A DNA stretch of 7,648 bases from an uncultured Campylobacter sp. (GTDB lineage: Bacteria; Campylobacterota; Campylobacteria; Campylobacterales; Campylobacteraceae): assembly GCF_938030685.1 (NCBI RefSeq), contig NZ_CALHHX010000082.1, forward strand, positions 1 through 7,648, given 5' to 3'. How positions within the stretch are numbered: the stretch's first letter is position 1; each line of letters begins with the position of its first letter. The notes below the pieces were generated by a model, which did not search any database, had not been told where the DNA came from, and saw only the letters and a list, made by a program, of their open reading frames with translations. The position numbers and the translations under genes are program-made. Shown here one piece after another: positions 1-5,855 of this stretch.

Positions 1-88
1 GCCAAAACCGCTCGTATAAACCGGGCACTCTAAAGCCGTCGCGTTCGAAATCTCGTGCCAAGCTTAGCGCTTCGTCTCGCTTGCCCAT
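1..88 (-). CDS. 5' end of an unidentified protein, cut by the left edge
   Basis: An open minus-strand frame begins with ATG at 88-86 and stays open to the window edge, giving 29 residues that start MGKRDEALSLARDF and continue ERDGFRVPGLYERFW. The start is supported by AAGGA at 96-100, seven bases upstream. The competing ATG at 96-94 is in another frame and stops after ten codons. The visible part is charged and soluble-looking, with no signal peptide or membrane segment. It lies downstream of brnQ on the same strand, but a hairpin and about 145 bases of AT-rich DNA separate them, so it is probably transcribed separately. I do not recognise the family, and too little is visible to assign a function. 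That it is a real gene is inferred from the ribosome binding site and the sensible residue composition. Confidence 0.55.
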   Translation of the reverse strand, partial: MGKRDEALSLARDFERDGFRVPGLYERFW

Positions 89-123
89 CTTGCCATCCTT
101 ACTTTTGAAATTTTACTTTGATA

Positions 124-129
124 ATTCTA
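124..129 (-). promoter_or_regulatory. Candidate -10 box for the left-edge gene
   Basis: TAGAAT is read on the minus strand about 36 bases upstream of the ATG at 88, in an AT-rich stretch without an obvious -35. Campylobacter sigma70 promoters usually lack a conserved -35, so this fits, but the match is short and could be chance. Confidence 0.3.
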
Positions 130-218
130 GCGTAAATTTAAGTTAAATTTTGAAGGCGGCTTATTTTATATGTCGAAATTCTATGGAAAAATATGGAGAT
201 TAAATTTGGTAGTGAATT

Positions 219-263
219 AAAATTTAGAAGTACGCCGAGCCCCGTAGAGCCCGGCTAAATTTT
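219..263 (-). terminator. Candidate terminator hairpin after brnQ, with UACG loop
   Basis: Read in the brnQ direction, 255-234 folds into a 9-bp GC-rich stem (two G-U pairs) closed by C-UACG-G, a tetraloop of the unusually stable UNCG class. An outer 8-bp AT stem (219-226 with 256-263) could extend it across an asymmetric bulge. The T-rich tail is weak (GTACTTCTAAATTTT), so it may be an imperfect terminator or an mRNA-stabilising 3' hairpin. It starts 24 bases after the brnQ stop codon. Confidence 0.5.
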
Positions 264-279
264 AAAATAGCTCTTAAAT

Positions 280-1611
280 TTAGAAGCTATCGTCTCTTTT
301 TTCAAAGATCAGATGCAGCACGTAGGTCACGGCGAAGGTCAAGGTGCTAGGCACGATCCAGCCGAGCATCGAGTCGTAAAACGGCATTTTCTTTACAATA
401 AACGTAACAAGCGGCACCGAAATCCCCAAAATATCAAGTCCGTTTATGACACCCTCGACGACGCAGACATAGACGCAGGCGCGGTAAATCAGCTTGCTCG
501 AATCGATCCACGGATTAATCAGCGAGAGGATTATCAGCATGATCGAGATCGGATAGATGGCGACTAGTACGGGGATGGAGCCTTTGATGATGGTCGTAAG
601 GCCGAAATTTGCGACTCCAAAGCCGATCACGCACCAAGCGATCGCCCAGGTTTTATATTTGATCTTGCCTTTCGTAAGCTCCTCGAAGTATTCGCTAGCC
701 GAGCTTATAAGGCCAAGAGTCGTGGTGATGCAAGCTAGGAAAAACGCGCTGCCTAGGATCACGACGCCAACTCTTCCGAAATAATGATCGCTTACTCGCG
801 ACAAAAGCTCCGCTCCATTGATATTCGGCGTATCTTTGAAAAGCTCTGCGGAGGTCGCGCCCAGATAGCCCAGCATAAAATATATCGTCATCAGTATGAC
901 GCCCGACATCATTCCTGCTTTTATCGTGGAGGTTACAAGGTGCTTTTCGTCGCTTACGCCGGTTGCTTTAATGGCGTTAATTACGATGATTCCAAATGCC
1001 AGCGACGCAAGCGCATCCATCGTCTGATAGCCCTCTACGAAGCCCTTTGCTGCGGCGTGATCGACATACTCCCCGCTAGGAGCGACGAAACCTCCGATCG
1101 GAAACAAAAATCCCGCGCCGAAAAGCAGCAAAATAAGCGCCAAAAGTATCGGCGTGAGGTATTTTCCTAGCAGATCGACGAGCTTTGAAGGATTCATACA
1201 GATGTAATAGTTCAGCGCAAAATATGCCGCAGAATAAACAAATAGCCAAATTTGAAGACGCTCTTCCGCAATAAAAGGCTTAATCGCGATATCAAAAGGC
1301 ATATTTGCCGCGCGCGGTATCGCGAAAAGCGGCCCGATAGTAAGATACAAAAGCGCGGTAAAAATGATCGCAAATACCGGATCTATGCGGCGCACCAAGC
1401 TCTGAAGCCCCTTTGCGCGCGCAATGCCTGCGACGCCAAGCACCGGCAGAAGCACCGCCGTAGCGCAAAAAAACATTATCGCAATATAAAAATTCTGCCC
1501 CGACTCCCTGCCAAGACCCGGCGGGAAAATAAAATTTCCCGCACCGAAAAACATCGCAAACAGCGTAAGCGATATCGTCAAAAACTGGCTTCTACTAAGC
1601 TTGCCCTTCAT
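280..1611 (-). CDS. brnQ: Branched-chain amino-acid carrier BrnQ (LIVCS family)
   Basis: This is an inner-membrane secondary transporter of the LIVCS family (TC 2.A.26), which takes up leucine, isoleucine and valine, coupled to Na+ or H+ in characterised members. The 443-residue length is normal for the family. The N-terminal signature FFGAGNFIFPPGLG at residues 21-34 is typical of BrnQ. It is followed by alternating hydrophobic segments along the whole chain, consistent with about 12 membrane helices, and a short charged C-terminal tail (EKRDDSF). The ATG at 1611 is supported by AAGGAAGG at 1619-1626, seven bases upstream. The gene is transcribed away from radA, with a candidate -10 box at 1645-1650. 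No frameshift or truncation is seen, and composition matches radA. Substrate preference among branched-chain amino acids, and the coupling ion, cannot be read from the sequence. Confidence 0.95.
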   Translation of the reverse strand: MKGKLSRSQFLTISLTLFAMFFGAGNFIFPPGLGRESGQNFYIAIMFFCATAVLLPVLGVAGIARAKGLQSLVRRIDPVFAIIFTALLYLTIGPLFAIPRAANMPFDIAIKPFIAEERLQIWLFVYSAAYFALNYYICMNPSKLVDLLGKYLTPILLALILLLFGAGFLFPIGGFVAPSGEYVDHAAAKGFVEGYQTMDALASLAFGIIVINAIKATGVSDEKHLVTSTIKAGMMSGVILMTIYFMLGYLGATSAELFKDTPNINGAELLSRVSDHYFGRVGVVILGSAFFLACITTTLGLISSASEYFEELTKGKIKYKTWAIAWCVIGFGVANFGLTTIIKGSIPVLVAIYPISIMLIILSLINPWIDSSKLIYRACVYVCVVEGVINGLDILGISVPLVTFIVKKMPFYDSMLGWIVPSTLTFAVTYVLHLIFEKRDDSF

Positions 1612-1644
1612 CTTAAAACCTTCCTTGCTGGATTTGAAACTTAT

Positions 1645-1650
1645 ATTGTA
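1645..1650 (-). promoter_or_regulatory. Candidate -10 box for brnQ
   Basis: TACAAT on the minus strand would place a transcript start roughly 27 bases upstream of the brnQ ATG. There is no clear -35; instead a small palindrome (1658-1670) sits just upstream. The same hexamer appears at the candidate promoter of the binding-protein pair (6694-6699). Confidence 0.4.
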
Positions 1651-1657
1651 GTTACAA

Positions 1658-1670
1658 ATGTTTAAAACAT
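1658..1670. promoter_or_regulatory. Palindrome ATGTTT-A-AAACAT in the brnQ promoter region
   Basis: This is a perfect 6-bp inverted repeat around one central base, located immediately upstream of the candidate brnQ -10 box, where an operator could sit. No named regulator is recognised, and the AT-rich context makes chance palindromes common. Confidence 0.25.
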
Positions 1671-1691
1671 ATTTAAATTTAGCCGAAATTT

Positions 1692-1711
1692 AGCTAAAAA
1701 TTAGCTTTTTT
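1692..1711 (+). other. Small hairpin AGCTAA/TTAGCT followed by a T run
   Basis: AGCTAA (1692-1697), an AAA loop and TTAGCT (1701-1706) form a 6-bp stem followed by T1706-T1711, the shape of a minimal plus-strand terminator. No plus-strand gene ends upstream of it. It may insulate radA from transcription opposing brnQ, or may simply reflect the local repeat-rich AT sequence. Confidence 0.25.
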
Positions 1712-1768
1712 ACGATTTTTTGGCGGACACGCAGCGCACGAGGCGGCTAAAATTTTAAAAATTTTAAG

Positions 1769-1774
1769 TATAAT
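1769..1774 (+). promoter_or_regulatory. Candidate -10 box (TATAAT) for radA
   Basis: A consensus TATAAT preceded by TTTTAAG lies 48 bases upstream of the radA ATG, in a strongly AT-rich run. This is the expected form of a Campylobacter sigma70 promoter, with a predicted leader of about 40 bases. It would drive radA and probably the two membrane genes that follow. Confidence 0.6.
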
Positions 1775-1822
1775 TTCGCGAAATTCAAGGCTAAATTTAG
1801 ACAAAATGAGCGAGGGATAAAG

Positions 1823-3172
1823 ATGGCGAAGATTAAAACCACGATTTTTGAGTGCCAGCACTGCGGCAATCAGCAAAGCAGATGGCTCGGCAGATGCCCC
1901 GACTGCGGCGCATTCGATAGCTTCGTCGAGCTCAAGCCCGCTCAGATCAAAGCGCTAAAAGAGATCGAGGGCGAGCTTACCCGCGCTTCATCCGCAAGCG
2001 CCAAAGCGATCAGCGAGATAGAAATCGAGCAAATTTCACGCATCGACACCAAGGATAGCGAGCTAAATTTAGTCCTCGGAGGCGGCGTCGTAGAGGGCTC
2101 GCTCGTGCTAATCGGCGGCAGCCCCGGCATCGGAAAATCCACGCTACTGCTTAAAATCGCGGCAAATTTAGCAAGCGACGACCGCGCCGTGCTTTACGTA
2201 AGCGGCGAGGAGAGCGCCAGCCAGATCAAAATGCGTGCGCAGCGGCTTGGCGCGATAAGCGAGCAGCTGTTTTTACTCACCGAGATAAATCTGGGTGCCG
2301 TGCTTGAAGAGGTCAAGCGCAGGGATTATAAATTTATCGTCATCGACAGCATCCAGACGCTTTTTAGCGATAAGGCCCCCTCTGCGCCGGGCTCTATCAC
2401 GCAGGTGCGCGAGATCACGTTCGAGCTGATGCGACTTGCCAAAGCGCGCGGGATTTCGATCTTCATCATCGGCCACATCACCAAAGAGGGCTCGATAGCG
2501 GGCCCGCGCATACTAGAGCATATGGTGGACGTGGTGCTGTATTTCGAGGGCGATGCGAGCAAGCAGCTTAGAATTTTGCGCGGTTTTAAGAACCGCTTCG
2601 GGGCTACGAGCGAGGTTGGGATTTTCGAGATGGGGCCGCACGGGCTCGTAAGCGCCAAGGACGTCGCGAGTAAATTTTTCACGCGCGGCAAGGCGGTAAG
2701 CGGCTCGGCGATCACGATCACGATGGAGGGTACGCGCGCGCTCGTCGTGGAGATCCAAGCGCTCGTGTGCGAGAGCGGCTACCCGAAGCGCAGCGCTACG
2801 GGCTTTGATAAAAACCGCCTGGATATGCTTCTGGCGCTGCTCGATCGCAAGCTTGAGATCGGGCTTGGTGGATACGACGTCTTCGTAAACGTCAGCGGCG
2901 GCGTAAAAATCACCGAAACGGCGTGCGATCTCGCCGTCGTCGCGGCGATCGTAAGCAGCTTCAAAAACCGCCCGATCAGCAAAGAAAGCGTCTTCATCGG
3001 CGAGGTGAGCCTAAACGGCGAGATCAGAGAGATCTTCAACCTCGATGCGCGCCTGAAGGAAGCCGCGATGCAGAAATTTAAAAACGCGATCGTCCCGATG
3101 AAGCCGCAAAACGCGCAGGGACTTAAAATTTTTCACGCCACCGAGATCACGCAAATTTTAGATTGGATGTGA
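1823..3172 (+). CDS. radA: DNA repair protein RadA (Sms), branch-migration ATPase
   Basis: RadA is a cytoplasmic RecA-like ATPase that promotes branch migration of recombination intermediates. All the usual parts are visible in 449 residues, a normal length. A C4 zinc finger has Cys11, Cys14, Cys25 and Cys28. The Walker A motif GSPGIGKST is at about 99-107, the Walker B strand FIVIDSIQT at 171-179, and the RadA-specific KNRFG motif at 256-260. A C-terminal Lon-protease-like domain follows (roughly 285-449), where family members lack proteolytic function. The ATG at 1823 has GAGGG at 1812-1816, six bases upstream. The stop codon at 3170-3172 directly abuts the ribosome binding site of the next gene, implying co-transcription and probably coupled translation. 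Base composition is typical of the window. The identification is secure. Confidence 0.97.
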   Translation: MAKIKTTIFECQHCGNQQSRWLGRCPDCGAFDSFVELKPAQIKALKEIEGELTRASSASAKAISEIEIEQISRIDTKDSELNLVLGGGVVEGSLVLIGGSPGIGKSTLLLKIAANLASDDRAVLYVSGEESASQIKMRAQRLGAISEQLFLLTEINLGAVLEEVKRRDYKFIVIDSIQTLFSDKAPSAPGSITQVREITFELMRLAKARGISIFIIGHITKEGSIAGPRILEHMVDVVLYFEGDASKQLRILRGFKNRFGATSEVGIFEMGPHGLVSAKDVASKFFTRGKAVSGSAITITMEGTRALVVEIQALVCESGYPKRSATGFDKNRLDMLLALLDRKLEIGLGGYDVFVNVSGGVKITETACDLAVVAAIVSSFKNRPISKESVFIGEVSLNGEIREIFNLDARLKEAAMQKFKNAIVPMKPQNAQGLKIFHATEITQILDWM

Positions 3173-3182
3173 AGGAAGAGAT

Positions 3183-4049
3183 ATGGATAATATACTTAAT
3201 TGGCTTTGGGAATACCGATCATTTATCTCATTTGTCTCATTTATCATATTAAGCATACTGTTAATAGCATATCAACATAATGATAAAATATCTGAAAAAA
3301 TCGAATCTCCAGCGACAATATTTGGATTTTTTATAATAATTTACTCTATAGTATTTGAATGTATGGCTCAAGATGCCATAAGGGTTCTTCATAATAACCC
3401 TAATAACCCTATCTTTACAACACTAGTTATATCATCTACTTGTATACTCACAATTATACTATGCCCATTGAGTAAATGCGTGAAATATGCTCTATCACTA
3501 TCTATAGCTCTATTCTTTATAGCGTTATTTCTTGCATCCACCAAAAATTTATTAAATTGGATTACTATAGGAATTATGGGATTTGTTCTTCCTGTGATTT
3601 TCTTCTTTGCAATAGAATCTTTCGATGAGTTAAAAAAAATATTATTTGGAAAAGAATATAGAAAATGTAACTTGGCGCTTGGAGTATCTATGTTTATTAT
3701 GGGCATTGAGCTTGCCCTAATAACTCTTTATTTTGGAACACAAAATATAAAAGGAACTACAAAAAATTTTAAACCACTAGAAGAATTAATTAAGGAATTT
3801 CCAGATCTATATTTCGTATTAAGCATTAGCTTTATTTGGACTATAACATCTTGCAATTTTAAAGACAGAGCAGCTGCTGATATTGTAAACAAAACAATAT
3901 TTAGACTATCGACTATAATAAGCCTATTATTTATAATTCTACATCAAAATCAAGCATCCGATATAATTAAATTTATGACCATCCCATCAGGAATATCATT
4001 GATGGTGTTTGAAATTAAAAAATATTTAGGAGATAAAAGAGATATATAA
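3183..4049 (+). CDS. AT-rich polytopic membrane protein of unknown function
   Basis: A 288-residue integral membrane protein that I do not recognise. Hydrophobic segments lie at about 11-30, 45-62, 78-95, 101-119, 124-144, 162-184, 208-225 and 240-254, with a further amphipathic stretch at 260-277, so seven to nine membrane passes are likely. No signal peptide, ATPase or enzymatic motif is visible. Its C-terminal third (about 208-282) resembles that of the next gene: A-x-I-x-NK near 232-237, LST at 242-244, and TIPSGISLMVFEIKKYL at 266-282. The start follows AGGA at 3173-3176 with six bases of spacing, and the gene lies only 10 bases after radA. Two 60-base samples contain about 20% and 32% G+C, far below radA and the next gene, and its codons are A/T-ending. 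It is intact, which suggests either recent acquisition or a gene under different compositional pressure. Confidence 0.85.
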   Translation: MDNILNWLWEYRSFISFVSFIILSILLIAYQHNDKISEKIESPATIFGFFIIIYSIVFECMAQDAIRVLHNNPNNPIFTTLVISSTCILTIILCPLSKCVKYALSLSIALFFIALFLASTKNLLNWITIGIMGFVLPVIFFFAIESFDELKKILFGKEYRKCNLALGVSMFIMGIELALITLYFGTQNIKGTTKNFKPLEELIKEFPDLYFVLSISFIWTITSCNFKDRAAADIVNKTIFRLSTIISLLFIILHQNQASDIIKFMTIPSGISLMVFEIKKYLGDKRDI

Positions 4050-4064
4050 ATCTCAGGAGCTATC

Positions 4065-4808
4065 TTGAATCCAAACGTAATCGTCAAATTCGTCATTTTG
4101 TTTTTCATCAAGGCGCAAAGCTTAAACGTCAAATTTAGCAGACTCGACGCCGTCGTGTCGCGCGCTTACGCCAAATATGGGGTGCTGTTTAAGCTCAGCG
4201 TGCCGCTACTTGCAGCAGCATCGGCGTTTGCGCTGTTTAATCTATACGATTTTGCCAAAGCAAACTATGCGCTGACGATCTTTTTGCTCGCTTTGGGCTC
4301 GCCGCTGCTTGCGTACGGCTTTTTTAAGGCGATAAAATCGGCGATGACCTTCGCGCTATTTGTGATCCCCTTTGCGGCGGTGTTTGCGATCATCGCGGTG
4401 ACGGGCGCGGAAAAGCTTGATAACTCGCTAAATTTCAACATCGTCTTTCCGCTGTTTTTTACCCTCGTGTGGTTTGCGATGTCGGTGATCGCCGATGAGG
4501 ACGTGGCGCAGATCATGAATAAGATCGTATCGAAGCTCTCGACGCTTTTCGTGACGATTTTCATCCTTTATAACTACGAGGCACTGCATGGGATTTTAAC
4601 CGCAAGCTCTGGAGGGTATCGCGCGAGCGATGATGAGCTAAGCGCGCTTGATCTTGTATTTATGACGATTAGATTTTTTACGCTGCCTTCGATTTTTACG
4701 TTGATGATTTTTGAGATCAAAGATTATCTTTTTACGAGATACGGCGCGTTCGTGCAGTCGCAGCAGGAGCGTATGGAGGATTTAAAAAATTCCAAGGGCT
4801 CGGAGTAA
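4065..4808 (+). CDS. Polytopic membrane protein of unknown function, related to the preceding gene
   Basis: A 247-residue membrane protein of unknown role. Hydrophobic segments are seen at about 3-16, 42-60, 70-90, 93-113, 123-143, 156-169 and 197-216, followed by a charged cytoplasmic-looking tail (about 226-247). The start is TTG at 4065, chosen because AGGAG at 4055-4059 lies five bases upstream and no suitable ATG is nearby. The gap to the previous gene is 15 bases, so it is probably the third gene of a radA operon. Residues 148-160 (AQIMNKIVSKLST) and 206-222 (TLPSIFTLMIFEIKDYL) match the corresponding part of the AT-rich neighbour, with an insertion of about 20 residues between them (around 178-198). 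Base composition is normal for the window, unlike that neighbour. No substrate or activity can be assigned. Confidence 0.87.
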   Translation: MNPNVIVKFVILFFIKAQSLNVKFSRLDAVVSRAYAKYGVLFKLSVPLLAAASAFALFNLYDFAKANYALTIFLLALGSPLLAYGFFKAIKSAMTFALFVIPFAAVFAIIAVTGAEKLDNSLNFNIVFPLFFTLVWFAMSVIADEDVAQIMNKIVSKLSTLFVTIFILYNYEALHGILTASSGGYRASDDELSALDLVFMTIRFFTLPSIFTLMIFEIKDYLFTRYGAFVQSQQERMEDLKNSKGSE

Positions 4809-5035
4809 AATTTTAAAGCTTAGCTCGATCTAATTTTGCGCGACGCAAATGGTCGCAAATACTAAAGATTGCGACTGCTGTGTGCACGCTGGCTTAGGCG
4901 CGGCGGCAGGACTAACAAAATTTTAAGCGAAATTTTAAAGCTAATTTCGAGACGAAATTTTAAGACCGCGTGGGCTAGAATTTAAAGCCGCGAAGCTTCA
5001 AATCCCGACCCCGCAATCAAAATTTAAAATTTTAA
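4808..5035. repeat. Five copies of AAATTTTAA in the convergent spacer
   Basis: Exact copies of AAATTTTAA lie at 4808-4816, 4918-4926, 4930-4938, 4955-4963 and 5027-5035. The first overlaps the stop codon of the membrane gene and the last overlaps the end of the binding-protein gene. Similar words fill the other intergenic regions of the window. Apart from these words and the inverted repeats at 4835-4875, I see no gene in this spacer. Confidence 0.6.
4835..4875. other. Two adjacent hairpins sharing the word CGCAAA
   Basis: TTTGCG (4835-4840) and CGCAAA (4844-4849) form a 6-bp stem with a CGA loop. GTCGCAA (4852-4858) and TTGCGAC (4869-4875) form a perfect 7-bp stem with a 10-base loop. The second left arm repeats the CGCAA of the first right arm, so alternative pairings are possible. 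Neither has a T tract, so they are not canonical terminators, although they lie between converging genes. Confidence 0.35.
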
Positions 5036-5838
5036 AAGAAGCTGTATATGTCGTCTAAAAGGAAGTATTTTTTATCGACAGTGCCTTTGTAGAAAGGCTC
5101 GAAAGTATCGTTATACGCTTTTTTGAAAAAGCCCTCTTTGCTAAGCGAAATGAGCGCTTGATTAACGGCTTCTGCGAGATCTGCGTTGCCTTTTTGCATC
5201 GCGATGCCTAAAAATACGTTCTCGCCAAGACTTTTGATATTAACCTCGACGCTAGGATCTGCGACCGGATAGACCATCACAAATAGATTATCGTCGCACG
5301 CGCCGTCGATCTCGCCGCTTTTTAGCCGCTTGTAGCAATCGGAGGAATTTTTGCAATACACTAGATTGTAGCCGCCGTCCTTTTGCATAAACGCTTCGCC
5401 CGTCGAGCCGCGGATGACGCCTACTTTCTTACCTCGCAGATCGCTCATTTTTTGGATATTGTCGCTTTTTCTGGTTAAAACTCCGGAATTTACCGAAAGA
5501 TAGGGCATCGAAAATTCATAATTTTTCTTTCTCTCCTCAGTAACGCTTGCAGCCGCGATAAGCATATCCGCCTGATTATTTTGAATGGACGGAAAGCGTG
5601 CTTGCGCTGATACCGGTATGAGCTCGATCCTGCCGCCGGTATCACCTAAAATTTTGCCTCCGATTGCATTAGCAAGCTCTACGTCAAAGCCCTCAAAGCC
5701 GTTATCCGTGACCCTACTAAACGGAGGCTCGTTTTCATAAACGGCGATACGAATGACTTTACTCTGCTTTATTTGGCTTAAAGAATTCGCAAGCGCAAAG
5801 ATGCAAGATAAAAGAATTAAAAACAGTGATTTTTTCAT
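5032..5838 (-). CDS. Periplasmic amino-acid-binding protein, family 3 (downstream tandem copy)
   Basis: This is a solute-binding protein of the SBP_bac_3 (PEB1/CjaA/HisJ-like) type, which delivers a polar amino acid to an ABC importer from the periplasm. A Sec signal peptide covers about residues 1-19. The family signature GFDVELANAI begins at Gly50. Arg103 in TEERK is the expected carboxylate contact, and Asp183 in the CDDN stretch is the expected amino-group contact. Cys162 and Cys168 (CX5C) could form a disulfide. Cys12 in LLSC is a poor lipobox, so a soluble form is more likely than a lipoprotein. The tail after about residue 250 (YKGTVDKKYFLLDDIYSFF) is longer than in C. jejuni PEB1 as I remember it. 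AAGGA at 5846-5850 supports the ATG. The gap to the upstream copy is 17 bases, so it is co-transcribed with it. Ligand unknown; no permease or ATPase gene is in view. Confidence 0.92.
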   Translation of the reverse strand: MKKSLFLILLSCIFALANSLSQIKQSKVIRIAVYENEPPFSRVTDNGFEGFDVELANAIGGKILGDTGGRIELIPVSAQARFPSIQNNQADMLIAAASVTEERKKNYEFSMPYLSVNSGVLTRKSDNIQKMSDLRGKKVGVIRGSTGEAFMQKDGGYNLVYCKNSSDCYKRLKSGEIDGACDDNLFVMVYPVADPSVEVNIKSLGENVFLGIAMQKGNADLAEAVNQALISLSKEGFFKKAYNDTFEPFYKGTVDKKYFLLDDIYSFF

Positions 5839-5855
5839 TTCAAATTCCTTTTTTA

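Noticed and set aside
313..1665. Several plus-strand open frames across brnQ (for example 313-567, 784-1170 and 1252-1665)
   Set aside because: They lie antisense to an intact, clearly recognisable brnQ, and their translations are arginine-, histidine- and lysine-rich with no family resemblance.
1694..1876. 60-codon minus-strand frame spanning the brnQ-radA spacer and the radA start
   Set aside because: It overlaps the radA zinc-finger region and promoter, lacks a good ribosome binding site and resembles nothing known to me.
1942..3039. Minus-strand open frames across radA
   Set aside because: They mirror the codon structure of a complete radA and have no ribosome binding site or recognisable product.
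3183..4049. AT-rich gene as part of an insertion sequence, prophage or toxin-antitoxin module
   Set aside because: There is no transposase, integrase, terminal inverted repeat or target duplication at its ends, and the protein is a polytopic membrane protein with a homologue next door.
4808..5035. AAATTTTAA copies as a CRISPR array
   Set aside because: The repeats are only nine bases long, unevenly spaced (12 to about 100 bases), and also occur elsewhere; there are no spacers of constant length and no cas genes.
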